A stretch of DNA of 64,000 nt from Lewinellaceae bacterium (GTDB lineage Bacteria > Bacteroidota > Bacteroidia > Chitinophagales > Saprospiraceae), in the NCBI GenBank assembly GCA_020636095.1, contig JACJYN010000004.1:620001-684000 (forward strand), written 5' to 3'. Below the pieces are notes generated by a model, which saw nothing but the letters and a program-made list of their open reading frames with translations, searched no databases and had not been told where the DNA came from. Shown piece after piece: positions 17,412 to 27,000 of the stretch; positions within the stretch are counted from its first letter, which is position 1, and each line of letters opens with the position of its first letter. The position numbers were made by a program, and so were the translations under genes.

Positions 17412-19721
17412 ATGAAAGAGTACCTCAAGCATGACGAATGGAGTATCATTGAGGAAGGATTCCATGGAGATCACAACCGCATTTCGGAGAGTGTGTTCAG
17501 CATAGGTAATGGCCGGTTCGGGCAGCGGGCCAACTTCGAAGAAGATTTTTCAGGAGAGACTCTCCCGGGCAATTACGTTGCAGGTATTTATTATCCTGAT
17601 AAAACGAGGGTCGGTTGGTGGAAGAATGGATATCCGGAATATTTCGCCAAGGTCCTCAACGCAGCTAACTGGATCGGTATCAAAGTAGAATTTGACGGTG
17701 AGGCGCTCGACCTGGCTAAATGTAAAGTAAATGAATTCCGGCGGGAGCTCAATATGCAGGAAGGGTACCTCGACCGCAGTTTCACCGCGACGATGGTCAG
17801 TGGAAAAAAGGTTAAGGTGCACGCCCGTCGCTTTTGCAGCATTGTTGACGATGAGATAGGCGCCATTCGTTACGCCATTACCCCCCTTGATTTTTCCGGC
17901 ACCTTGAGTATCACTCCCTATGTCGATGTCGATGTTGTTAACGAAGACTCGAATTACGATGAAAAATTCTGGGTGGAAGTCCATAAAAAAGTGAAGCGCC
18001 GCTCGGGATATGTGCTGGCCGAAACCAAGAAGACGGAATTTCAGGTCTGCACGGGTATGAAATTCTCTATTTTCCAGGAGGGTGAAGAGGCCGATTTTAA
18101 CTCCTTCCGCCTTCAAAAAGAAAAATACATTGGCTGTACGGTAGATATGCCTTGCGAAGAGGGCCAGGAAATCGTTGTGTATAAATATGCCGCCAACGTT
18201 TCTTCGCTCAATTACGAAAAGGAGGCCCTCATGGAACAGTGCAAAGCAGCTGTCAACCGAGCTTTTGACAAGGGCTTTGGCCAACTGATAGAAGAGCAGG
18301 CCGAAGCCTGGAAAAGAAAGTGGGAAGAAGCCGATATTCGTATAGAGGGAGACGTAGCCGCCCAGCAGGGCATTCGCTTTAATATCTTCCAACTGTACCA
18401 GACCTATACCGGAGAAGATGAACGCCTAAACATCGGGCCCAAGGGCTTTACCGGTGAGAAATACGGAGGCAGCACCTATTGGGACACTGAAGCCTACTGT
18501 TTGCCCTTTTATCTGGCAACTGCCGACCAGCACGTCAGCCGCAACCTGCTCGTTTACCGGTACCGCCACCTGCAAAAGGCCATTGAGAACGCTGAAAAAC
18601 TGGGATTCAAAGATGGCGCCGCTCTCTATCCTATGGTTACAATGAATGGAGAGGAATGCCACAATGAATGGGAAATCACTTTTGAAGAGATTCACCGCAA
18701 TGGTGCGATCGCTTTCGCCATTTTCGACTACATTCGCTATACCGGCGAAAAAGAGTATCTGGTTGACCATGGACTGGAGGTGCTCATCGGTATTGCCCGT
18801 TTCTGGGCGCAGCGCGTCCACTTTTCAAAGCGCAGGGGAATGTATATGATGCACGGAGTAACCGGGCCGAATGAATACGAGAACAACATCAACAACAATT
18901 GGTACACCAATTACATCGCCCGCTGGTGCCTGCAATACACCATGGAAGCCCTCGAATACGTTGAGGCGAACGCTCCTCAAAAGTACGAGGAACTGGAAGA
19001 GCGGATCAAATTCTACAAGCATACCGAAACCAAAAACTGGCAGGAGATCGTCGAGAACTTCTACCTGCCCTATGACGCAGAACTGGATATTTTCGTTCAG
19101 CACGATGGTTTCCTGGATAAAGAGCTGCTCACGACGGCCGACCTGGCCAAGAGCGACCGCCCCCTCAATCAAAATTGGTCGTGGGACCGCATCCTGCGCT
19201 CTGTTTTCATCAAGCAGGCCGATGTGTTGCAGGGGATTTATTTATTCGAAAGTGATTTTGATGAAGATACCATCCGCCGCAACTTCGACTTTTACGAACC
19301 GCGTACGGTCCATGAATCTTCGCTTTCTCCTTGCGTCCATGTCATTCTGGCGGCTAAGCTAGGCAAAGAAGAGAAGGCATACGAGATGTACCTGCGCACG
19401 GCCCGCCTCGACCTGGATGACTACAACAACGATACCGAAGACGGTTGCCACACTACCAGTATGGCGGGCACCTGGATGGCCTTTGTGAAAGGTTTCGGAG
19501 GTATGCGTGTTGAGGGCGATAGGGTCCAGTTTAGCCCCTTCATCCCCCGTAAATGGAAGTCTTACGCTTTCAAAATCCGCTTCCGGGGTAGTTATCTGGA
19601 AGTGAAAGTAGACCAGCAAAAGGCGATTATTGAAAATCATAGCAATAAGGCTCTAACCATTAAGGTCTACGGGGAAGAAAAAGCGCTGCCGGCGAGTGGT
19701 AGCATTGAAGTGAAGCACTAG
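17412..19721 (+). CDS. GH65 maltose phosphorylase (or related alpha-glucobiose phosphorylase)
   Basis: Phosphorolyses an alpha-glucoside, most likely maltose, to glucose plus beta-D-glucose 1-phosphate. The 769-residue protein has the GH65 order: N-terminal beta-sandwich (about 1-270), (alpha/alpha)6 barrel (about 320-690) and small C-terminal beta domain. The general acid is predicted as Glu488 in GVTGPNEYENNI, the position expected for maltose phosphorylases. The phosphate/KQADVL region (FIKQADVLQGIYL) and the HESSLSPCVH motif are present. No signal peptide is seen, so it acts in the cytoplasm. Specificity for maltose rather than kojibiose, nigerose or trehalose is inferred from resemblance and the neighbouring Sus-like genes. 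It ends at a strong terminator. Confidence 0.9.
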   Translation: MKEYLKHDEWSIIEEGFHGDHNRISESVFSIGNGRFGQRANFEEDFSGETLPGNYVAGIYYPDKTRVGWWKNGYPEYFAKVLNAANWIGIKVEFDGEALDLAKCKVNEFRRELNMQEGYLDRSFTATMVSGKKVKVHARRFCSIVDDEIGAIRYAITPLDFSGTLSITPYVDVDVVNEDSNYDEKFWVEVHKKVKRRSGYVLAETKKTEFQVCTGMKFSIFQEGEEADFNSFRLQKEKYIGCTVDMPCEEGQEIVVYKYAANVSSLNYEKEALMEQCKAAVNRAFDKGFGQLIEEQAEAWKRKWEEADIRIEGDVAAQQGIRFNIFQLYQTYTGEDERLNIGPKGFTGEKYGGSTYWDTEAYCLPFYLATADQHVSRNLLVYRYRHLQKAIENAEKLGFKDGAALYPMVTMNGEECHNEWEITFEEIHRNGAIAFAIFDYIRYTGEKEYLVDHGLEVLIGIARFWAQRVHFSKRRGMYMMHGVTGPNEYENNINNNWYTNYIARWCLQYTMEALEYVEANAPQKYEELEERIKFYKHTETKNWQEIVENFYLPYDAELDIFVQHDGFLDKELLTTADLAKSDRPLNQNWSWDRILRSVFIKQADVLQGIYLFESDFDEDTIRRNFDFYEPRTVHESSLSPCVHVILAAKLGKEEKAYEMYLRTARLDLDDYNNDTEDGCHTTSMAGTWMAFVKGFGGMRVEGDRVQFSPFIPRKWKSYAFKIRFRGSYLEVKVDQQKAIIENHSNKALTIKVYGEEKALPASGSIEVKH

Positions 19722-19737
19722 TGCCAAGATCAACCGC

Positions 19738-19773
19738 AACCCGGGAACTGCCAGCGCAGCGTCCCGGGTTTTT
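19738..19773 (+). terminator. Rho-independent terminator after maltose phosphorylase
   Basis: AACCCGGGA (19738-19746) pairs perfectly with TCCCGGGTT (19762-19770), followed by TTTTT. It starts 17 bases after the stop codon. Confidence 0.85.
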
Positions 19774-19797
19774 CGATTCATTACAAATTATATTACC

Positions 19798-20346
19798 ATG
19801 AAACAGCTTCTTTTTGGAATTTTCTTATTGAGCCTGTGGTCCTGTACCGGCGATGATAACGCACAGCAGGCTGCCAACCCTTCGGAATTAGCAGGAACGG
19901 CTGCCAGCACGGTAGCGGACGCGCCCCGCAAGGACGGTTCCGGCTCTTTCCTTCCGCCTCTTGCGCTCGGCGAACACCCTATGGTTCCCATCCTAACTAC
20001 AGATTACTGGATATTCGAATACTATGTCATCGATGATGCCGCAGCCAGAGCTTCCAATAAGGGGCGATGGTTCCGGTTTTTTGCTGATGGCACCTTCGAA
20101 TCGGGAAGCTGGGAGGAAAAAACAGGCTATGGCTCCTGGAGACTGCAGGATGAAGACAATAAAGTTATGCTTTACCTGGATAATATTGTCGATGCAGAAG
20201 ACGGCCAATGGGAGATTCAGGGAGTCAATAAAGAACAGGATACGATGACCTGGGCCGGCATTAGCAAGACCAATACGGCAGGGGTGATCACCAAGGTGAT
20301 CAATTTATTGACCCGGCCAACGAAGGCGCAGTTTGGGATAGAATGA
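19798..20346 (+). CDS. Small lipoprotein, function unknown
   Basis: A 182-residue protein with a lipoprotein signal ending in LWSC (Cys16), then a low-complexity linker (AANPSELAGTAASTVADA) and a compact C-terminal domain rich in Trp, Gly and acidic residues (about 70-165). That domain includes WRLQDEDNKVMLYLDNI, which suggests a small beta-barrel or lipocalin-like fold; this is a guess from residue pattern only. It is placed in the periplasm or outer membrane. It sits between the phosphorylase terminator and a strong double terminator, so it is probably its own transcript. No family was recognised, and a role in maltodextrin use is possible only by location. Confidence 0.75.
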   Translation: MKQLLFGIFLLSLWSCTGDDNAQQAANPSELAGTAASTVADAPRKDGSGSFLPPLALGEHPMVPILTTDYWIFEYYVIDDAAARASNKGRWFRFFADGTFESGSWEEKTGYGSWRLQDEDNKVMLYLDNIVDAEDGQWEIQGVNKEQDTMTWAGISKTNTAGVITKVINLLTRPTKAQFGIE

Positions 20347-20364
20347 GAACCATTCATTGAATTG

Positions 20365-20400
20365 AAACCTTTGAGGTTTTGAAAACCTCAAAGGTTTTGT
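20365..20400 (+). terminator. Terminator hairpin after the lipoprotein gene
   Basis: A perfect 16-bp stem, AAACCTTTGAGGTTTT (20365-20380) with AAAACCTCAAAGGTTT (20382-20397), with a minimal loop. It begins 18 bases after the lipoprotein stop codon. Confidence 0.75.
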
Positions 20401-20401
20401 G

Positions 20402-20449
20402 AAAAGCAAAGCGGCATTCCGGGTTTTCCCGGAATGCCGCTTTGCTTTT
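20402..20449. terminator. Bidirectional 22-bp terminator hairpin
   Basis: A perfect 22-bp stem (20402-20423 with 20428-20449) and TTTT loop, flanked by A-run on the left and T-run on the right. It lies between the + lipoprotein gene and the - susE gene, and can end transcription in both directions. Confidence 0.85.
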
Positions 20450-20463
20450 ATCACCGGATCGGC

Positions 20464-22320
20464 TTATTCAAAGCTGTACTCACCCGTCAGTACATTGAAA
20501 GAAATATCATAATTCCCGGCAGTAACCGGAATGTTCGGGCCGTCCTGAGTACCCGTGCCAGAGGGGAAATCCGCGGCGCCCCAGTTGACGGGCCAGTCGT
20601 TGTTCAGGCGGAATTTTGCCTCGCCGTCGGTGAGGCCGAGGGTTACTTTAACGACGTTCGGGTCTACGGAATCCGGCGTCATATCTGTATCATTATCCCA
20701 GCCGCCGGGCGTGGCGCTGCCGATGATGCCCACCGAAGCCGGAGCGAAGTTGTATTCCCCGGTGTTGCTGTTAAAGGTAACCAAATACAGGCCGAAAGTA
20801 ACGGGGATGTTGTCACCGTCCTGGACGCCGGTTCCGCTCGGGAAATCCAGGGAGCCCCAGTTGACCGGCCAATCATTATCGGCGCGGAACTTGACATTGC
20901 CGTCCAGCAGGCCGATCAGCAGGCTGTAGGTGCCGTCGCCGTTATCCTTCATGTCGGTATCATTATCCCAGCCGCCAGGCGTAGCGTCGCCGATGAGGCC
21001 GATGGACTCAAAGCCGGCGTCCTCTACAAAGCTATATTCCCCCGATCCCGGATTGAAGGTAACCTCGTAGCGGCCGGCTACTACCGGGATGTTGGGCCCG
21101 TCCTGGGTAGCAATGCCCGAGGGCCAGTCGGAGCCGCCCCAGTTTACGGTCCATTCATCATTGGCGCGGAATTTGGCTTCGCCGTCCACCAGTTCGATCA
21201 CCAGGCTGAAGGTGCCGTCGCCGTTGTCTTCCATATTGTGGTCGGGGCCATCCCAGCCATTAGGCGTGGCGGAGCCGATGATACCGATAGAAGGGAAACG
21301 CTGGAAGGTAAGGGTGTACTCCAGGGTCTTCTCGTTGAAAGTGACGGAGTAGAAAGCGCCTTGCTCCATGAACATAATATTCGAACCGAATTCTTCGGCT
21401 ATGCCGTCTCCTTCGTTATCGCCCCAGTTGCGGCCCATGAAGTTAGGCCCCTCGGCAAATTTGAATTTATCTCCCGGTTTGAGCTCCACTTCCGGTAGCT
21501 CCCAGGTGTTGTCTGCCACCAGGTTGAATTTGTACTGGCTGCCTTCGAAATTATTGAAGGAGCCCAGCAGATACAGGCCGCTCAGCGAAGTTTCAAATTC
21601 GACGGCTGGCAGGATGGTATAAGCCAGCGTTTGGTCGTTAAAGCGGAATTTGACTAAACCACTGGGAGCGCAGCCACTCGGCGTGTTGGGCCCGCCGCCG
21701 GTGGTGATTTCCATGATGCCATCGCAGTTGCCATCGCCCCAGTCCACGTCTGTCCAGTCCGGGGTGTTTTTTAACTTGAACTCACCTCCCTGAATATCAA
21801 TCCCCGTAATTTCCCAGGTATAATCGGCCACCAGAGCCATCTCATCCGCGCCCCAGCCGTTAAATCCACCGGCAATATACATGGCGTTTTGATTGGCGGC
21901 GAACGGTAGTAAGGAGATCTCAAAGGCCGTTTTCCGGCTGACTTCGTTGCCACTAACGTCCGTGGCGAGAATGTCTATTTGATAGCCTCCGGGGCCCAGT
22001 AATTCGGCATTGAACTCACTGCCTTCGAGGACGATAGAATCCCGGGTGCCGGATAAACTACTGGTCTTGGTTCCCAGCATATTTCCGAATTCATCACTAA
22101 GAGTGACCGTTGCAGATGCAAGGGGTGAATTGACCCCATCGGCAAGAAGTACTTTTACATCAAAATTGCCGACGACAACTTTGCTGTTGTTGGCTGGGCT
22201 TATGCTCAGAATGCCGGGAGGCAGATCCGTTAGTGCATCTGCATCCAGCTTGTCTTTAGAGCAGGCGAATGCGATGAGCACCATACCCAGCAAGAGTGAC
22301 AAAAATTTTATCGTTTTCAT
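20464..22320 (-). CDS. SusE/SusF-family starch-binding outer-membrane lipoprotein
   Basis: A 618-residue surface lipoprotein: signal ending in AFAC (Cys20), an Ig-like SusE N-terminal domain (about 30-135), then repeated carbohydrate-binding modules. Two diverged modules (about 140-240 and 245-340, YIAGGFNGWGADEM, YLLGSFNNFEGSQ) precede three close tandem copies at 344-438, 439-528 and 529-618, each opening S(I/V)GxIG(S/D)ATPxGWD and ending GEYxF. Conserved tryptophans in FNGW and WxVNWG fit starch-binding surfaces as in SusE/SusF. No catalytic residues are expected. It is the last gene of susC-susD-susE, with a hairpin separating it from susD that may lower its expression. It likely holds alpha-glucans at the cell surface for SusC/SusD import. 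Confidence 0.9.
   Translation of the reverse strand: MKTIKFLSLLLGMVLIAFACSKDKLDADALTDLPPGILSISPANNSKVVVGNFDVKVLLADGVNSPLASATVTLSDEFGNMLGTKTSSLSGTRDSIVLEGSEFNAELLGPGGYQIDILATDVSGNEVSRKTAFEISLLPFAANQNAMYIAGGFNGWGADEMALVADYTWEITGIDIQGGEFKLKNTPDWTDVDWGDGNCDGIMEITTGGGPNTPSGCAPSGLVKFRFNDQTLAYTILPAVEFETSLSGLYLLGSFNNFEGSQYKFNLVADNTWELPEVELKPGDKFKFAEGPNFMGRNWGDNEGDGIAEEFGSNIMFMEQGAFYSVTFNEKTLEYTLTFQRFPSIGIIGSATPNGWDGPDHNMEDNGDGTFSLVIELVDGEAKFRANDEWTVNWGGSDWPSGIATQDGPNIPVVAGRYEVTFNPGSGEYSFVEDAGFESIGLIGDATPGGWDNDTDMKDNGDGTYSLLIGLLDGNVKFRADNDWPVNWGSLDFPSGTGVQDGDNIPVTFGLYLVTFNSNTGEYNFAPASVGIIGSATPGGWDNDTDMTPDSVDPNVVKVTLGLTDGEAKFRLNNDWPVNWGAADFPSGTGTQDGPNIPVTAGNYDISFNVLTGEYSFE
20467..21291 (-). repeat. Three tandem coding repeats (about 270-285 bp each) in susE
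   Basis: Units at 21007-21291 (95 codons), 20737-21006 (90 codons) and 20467-20736 (90 codons) encode near-identical carbohydrate-binding modules. The two downstream units share WDNDTDM and DWPVNWG stretches almost without change, pointing to recent duplication. Confidence 0.85.
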
Positions 22321-22342
22321 TATTTTTTCTTTTCAAAGATTT

Positions 22343-22380
22343 AAAAAAAGAACAGCAATGAGCGGTATTGCCGCTCATTG
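22343..22380 (-). terminator. Hairpin/attenuator between susD and susE
   Basis: On the minus strand, CAATGAGCGG pairs perfectly with CCGCTCATTG (22371-22380 and 22356-22365), followed by CTGTTC and a run of seven T (22343-22349). It lies inside the susC-D-E unit 11 bases after the susD stop, so it probably gives partial termination. Confidence 0.7.
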
Positions 22381-22390
22381 CCGGAGCCAT

Positions 22391-23968
22391 TTAATAGTTC
22401 GGGTTCTGATCCAGTTTCGGGTTGGCAATGATTTCAGCAGAGGGAATGGGGTAGATGTTTCGCCACTCGGGGGTTGGCGCCCCTTCGTCTGTTTCACCTT
22501 TCAATTGCCACAGGCCCGCCACCGTAAATTGGCCGAAACGAATGCGGTCTGTCCGGCGATGGCATTCGTAGGCCAGCTCCCGGCCGCGCTCGTCCAGGAG
22601 GAAGTCCAGCGTCAGTTCAGCTTCCGTGATATCGCCGGCTGGCCCGCGGTAGGCTCTCTCCCGTACCAGGTTGACGTAATCAACCGCAGTGCCCATGTCG
22701 CCTCCTCCACCTCTGACAACACATTCAGCGTACATGAGGTAAATGTCCGCCAGGCGGAACATGGGGAAGTCGGTGTCCGGGAAACCGAGGTTGCTGCCCG
22801 GGTCGCCATCGGAAGTAATGTTGGTGAATTTGGGCATAGGGTAGCCGTTGGTAAAGTCTCCGACATTCTCGACTGTAACGTCAATATTTTGGCCTTGCGT
22901 GAAAAAGATAGCCCGCGAGTCGATATCACCTGTCACATCCGGGAATAACTCCACGAATTGGCGGGTTGTCCGGACGCCACCCCAGCCATTGTCAATCCCG
23001 TAGTCATCGTTGCTCATATCCCCTCCGACGACGGCGTGAGTCAGGAAGGTCGTTCCACCGTAACCCTGCGTCCGGGTGCCGTCAAAAGCAACCGGGAAGA
23101 TGAACTCAGGAGAGGTATGGTTGTCGGCGTTAAAATTGTTCTGAAACACCGGGTTGAGGGAGTATACGCCCGAATCGATGATCTTGCTGCAATAGTTAAG
23201 GCAATCGGAATATCGGTTTTGTCCGATGTAAACTTCGGCATTCAGGTACAACTTAGCCAGCAGGGCCCAGGCGGCGGCCCGGTCTGCCCGAGCGTACTCA
23301 TTTTCCCCGGGGCCGGGAAGGGCATTTTCAATGGCCAGCAGTTCAGATTCAATGAAGTTGAACACCTCCAGGGGAGTACCCTGAGCCGGAGCTTCGGCGC
23401 CCAGCGCATCCTCCTCGGTAAAGAAAGGGATGTTGCGAAACAGGTTCAGGGCGTGCCAATAGGCAAGTGCACGAACAAAGCGGGCTTCATTCCGATAGGA
23501 TGCAACTTCTGCCTTAACTTCACCATTGAAACCCCGGCTATCGAGTTTGCCTTCGGTCGATTCTCTCAGGAATTCATTGGCGATGGTTACCTGATAGAAT
23601 AACCGGTAATAAAGGCCGGTAATGAAGGGGTCGTCGGAATTCCAGGTGTGGAAGGCAAAACTCTTGATGGTCTGGTCATTCCAACCGACATGAGCCGTTT
23701 CCGTCGGAAGCTCTTCTGCGTAGAATAGCATACGGGTATAAGAAGACACCCCTTCGTCAATACCCTGTATATCGGCGCTGCCGGCCGGGCCTTGTTGCCC
23801 GGTGGTCGCCAGCCCGGCGTATATTTTTGCCAGGAACTGCCGGTAGGAGTCAGGGTCTTGGAACACGACATCCGGAACGGCCTCACTCTGTGGGCTGAGT
23901 TCCAGGTCGGTGCAGGCAGAAAGGACTGTACCGATGAGCATTAATAAAATCTTCGAATATTTTTTCAT
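22391..23968 (-). CDS. SusD/RagB-family nutrient-binding outer-membrane lipoprotein
   Basis: A 525-residue lipoprotein (signal ending in LSAC, Cys19) of the SusD/RagB family, which forms the lid over the SusC channel and captures glycans. The N-terminal part (DLELSPQSEAVPDVVF, then YRQFLAKIYAGL) and the tetratricopeptide-like helices around ARFVRALAYWHALNLF and AWALLAKLYLNAEVY are typical. So are the near-C-terminal FLLDERGRELAYECHRRTDRIRFG and the final PKLDQNPNY. ATG at 23968 is preferred over an upstream TTG. It starts 35 bases after susC and is followed by a hairpin before susE. The neighbouring SusE modules and maltose phosphorylase suggest alpha-glucans as ligand. Confidence 0.95.
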   Translation of the reverse strand: MKKYSKILLMLIGTVLSACTDLELSPQSEAVPDVVFQDPDSYRQFLAKIYAGLATTGQQGPAGSADIQGIDEGVSSYTRMLFYAEELPTETAHVGWNDQTIKSFAFHTWNSDDPFITGLYYRLFYQVTIANEFLRESTEGKLDSRGFNGEVKAEVASYRNEARFVRALAYWHALNLFRNIPFFTEEDALGAEAPAQGTPLEVFNFIESELLAIENALPGPGENEYARADRAAAWALLAKLYLNAEVYIGQNRYSDCLNYCSKIIDSGVYSLNPVFQNNFNADNHTSPEFIFPVAFDGTRTQGYGGTTFLTHAVVGGDMSNDDYGIDNGWGGVRTTRQFVELFPDVTGDIDSRAIFFTQGQNIDVTVENVGDFTNGYPMPKFTNITSDGDPGSNLGFPDTDFPMFRLADIYLMYAECVVRGGGGDMGTAVDYVNLVRERAYRGPAGDITEAELTLDFLLDERGRELAYECHRRTDRIRFGQFTVAGLWQLKGETDEGAPTPEWRNIYPIPSAEIIANPKLDQNPNY

Positions 23969-24003
23969 GGTTGTTATCAATTAAAGTTTACTAATTATTC
24001 CAA

Positions 24004-27000
24004 TTAAAATTCCAGGTTTCCACCAAAAATAATGGTGCGCGCTCTCGGGAAAATATCCCGGTCGATTCCCAGTTCGGGAAGCCCTGAACCGGCGCGGTTG
24101 CCGATCTCGGGGTCCAGCCCGGTGTATTCGGTCAGGACGAAAAGATTCTGAGCCGTGACGTACAGGCGCAGGGAAAGGCCCTTGCCGGCCAGCGGGAAAT
24201 TGTATCCCAGGGTGATGTTATCCATCCGCAGGAAGGAGGCATCTTCTACATAATAATCTGACAGGTACTGAGGTTCTTCGAAATCGACCAGTAAGCCCCG
24301 CACCAAAAGGTTGCTTGGAGGCGAGGATTGGTTGGTCACATTCTGGCGGGCACTGTTCCCGGACAGTACGTTGTTGTAGACAAAGTTGCCGGTGCTGGCG
24401 CGCAGGGTGAAGTTCAGGTCGAAATTTTTGTAATTCATCCTGGAGGTCAAACCGTAAGTGAGGTTGGGCAGGGCTGACTCGTAAACCACCCGGTCACTTT
24501 CGTTGATGGCGCCGTCGCCATTTTGGTCGATGTAAATATCCAGCAGGTTGGTAGCGCCGTCTTCATTGTAGTCGACCTGGTCGGACCGGGGCAAGCCGTT
24601 GGCATCCAGGATGTGTTCATAAACGAAGAAGGAACTTACGGATTCTCCTTTTCGAAGCACTTGAATGGTCGTACCCGTACCGCCGGAAATACCTCCATAC
24701 TGGATTCCAAGAAAGGTTTCGTCTTCATCGCCAATGGTCTTGGTGATCTCATTCTGGTTGTACGCCACGTTAAAGCCGAGGTTCCACTGGAAGCTCCGGG
24801 TGTCGACCACATAGCCGTTCAGCGCCAGTTCGACGCCCCGGTTTTCCAGAGAGCCGATATTGGTCAGCACCCGGTTGGCCAGGTTGGTGCCGGCCGGTAC
24901 ATTGACGGTAAACAGCAGGTCATCGGTAGTCTTCTGATAAACATCAATAGAACCGCCGAAGCGGCCGCTTAAAAAGTCAAAATCAATCCCGGCGTTCAGG
25001 GTTTGGGTTTCTTCCCACTTCAGGTTGGGGTCGAAGGCCGTAGGGCGGAGCGTAGTAACGAAATCGTTTCCGAATTGGTATTGAGCCAAAGCGTCTCCCG
25101 GAAGATACCGGGCGAGGTAATTGTAATCCCCAATTTCCTGGTTGCCGGTGATGCCCCAGCCGAGGCGCAGTTTGAGGCCGCTCAAGACATCCAGGGCGCC
25201 TTCCATAAAGGGCTCTTCCGAAATCTTCCATCCCAGGGCGGCGGAAGGGAAGATACCCCAGCGATTGTTCGGGCCGAAACGGGAGGAACCGTCCCGGCGG
25301 AGCGTTGCCGTGAAGAGGTATTTGTTGGACACATCGAAGTTGACGCGTCCGAAGAAGGAAATAAGGCGGTTTTCAATAACCGAATTCCTTACTTGCAATT
25401 CTTCAGCACCCGAGGGGTTGTTGACGCCGAAAAAGTCATTCGGCAAACCATTGGCCACATAAGATGGGAAAGAATTATTAAAGTCCTGGTAAGAGTAACC
25501 CGCCAGGAAGTTCAATCTACTGTTAATGGATTCGAGGGGCTTATCGTAAGTCAGGTAAGTTTCCAGCAGAGAGCTGATCCGGGTATAGTTCTCCGCCCGA
25601 ACTTCACCTGGATTGGCGCTATTGAGCTGGAAACGAATGGTGGAAGGCAGAAAGCGGCTGCGCTCTCCTTTATTGATGTCAAAGCCTACGTTCACTTTGG
25701 CGCTCAGGCCTTTAATAAAGGGCAGCTCGTAGTTTATTTCCATATTGCCCAGGCCGCGGACCCCTTCGTTCTGATCGAGGGTCTGTTCCAGTTCCGCTAC
25801 CGGGTTGGTTCCTGCATTCAGTACCGATATGGGATATTCGTAGTAGCCTCCAAAAATACTGCCGGGGTCCAGTATTGGCAAGGTAGGGTTGTAAGCCACT
25901 CCGGCGCCGATGACGCCATTAGGGCTGATGCGGTCCTTGGTGAAGGCGCCTTTGAGGTTAAAGTTGACCTTAAGGCTGTTGTCCAGCATATTGTGGTTGT
26001 AATTCAGAGAGAAGTTGGTCCGCTCTGTATTGGATGTGCGAAGAATACCATCCTGGTTCAAATAACCGATGGATGCCCGGTAGCCAAAGCTCTCCCCACC
26101 GCCCGTCAGGCTGAGGTTGTGGTTTTGGCCAAAGGCGGATTGCAGGACTTCATTCTGCCAGTCCGTATCAGCGTTCTGGAGAAGCTTGAGGTTCTCGGGT
26201 TGAGCCGAAGTGACCAGGGAACGGAATTGGTCGGCATTCAGCACCTCTACGGTGTTGACCGCTTCGGCCACGGAAGCCCAGGCATTATAGCTGATCCGGG
26301 GGCGGTCTCCGGCTTTTCCTCTTTTGGTTGTGATCATGATCACCCCGTTGGCGCCCCGTGAACCATAGATGGCAGTTGCGGAAGCATCTTTGAGCACGGT
26401 GAAAGTTTCAATGTCTTCCGGGTTAAGGAAGTTGAGGGGGTTGCGGCCTGCCTGGAAGCCGCCAGGATTAATGCCGGCATTGTCAATCGGGACACCGTCA
26501 ATGACGTACAATGGTTCGTTGTTGGCGTTGACCGAAGTCCCGCCTCTGATACGAATAGAGGATTGCCCGCCAGGCTCACCGCTGTTGGCAGTGATCTGAA
26601 CGCCGGCTATCTTTCCGGTGATCAGCTGGTCCGGGGAAATAATAGCCCCCCGGTTAAAGCTTTCGTCACTGACTGCATTTACAGCGCCGGTGGCGTCGTC
26701 TTTTTTTACCGTACCATAACCAATAACAACTACTTCTTCCAATACTTCAATGTCTTCTCCCAGTTGGAAATTGAGCGTAACTTCCTTGCCATCTGCCACC
26801 ATCACGGTTTGGGTGAGGTTGGCGTATCCTGTGTAGGAAGCCATCAGTTGCTGCTCTCCCGCCGGAACGTTTTCGAGAACGTAGTTGCCGTTAAAATCGG
26901 TTGCCGTACCTCTGCTGGTGCCTACCAGCAGGACAGTGGCGCCGATCAGGGCCTCGCCATTGTCATCTGTCGCCGTACCTTTGACAGTGCCTTGTGCCGA

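Noticed and set aside
20467..21291. Possible CRISPR-like or satellite array
   Set aside because: The 270-285 base units are in frame and encode tandem binding modules of one protein.
22010..22948. 312-codon + strand frame across susE and susD
   Set aside because: It runs antisense over two well-supported genes and across their gap, with no recognisable domain or start signal. The same applies to the frames 20434-21498 and 25003-26361.
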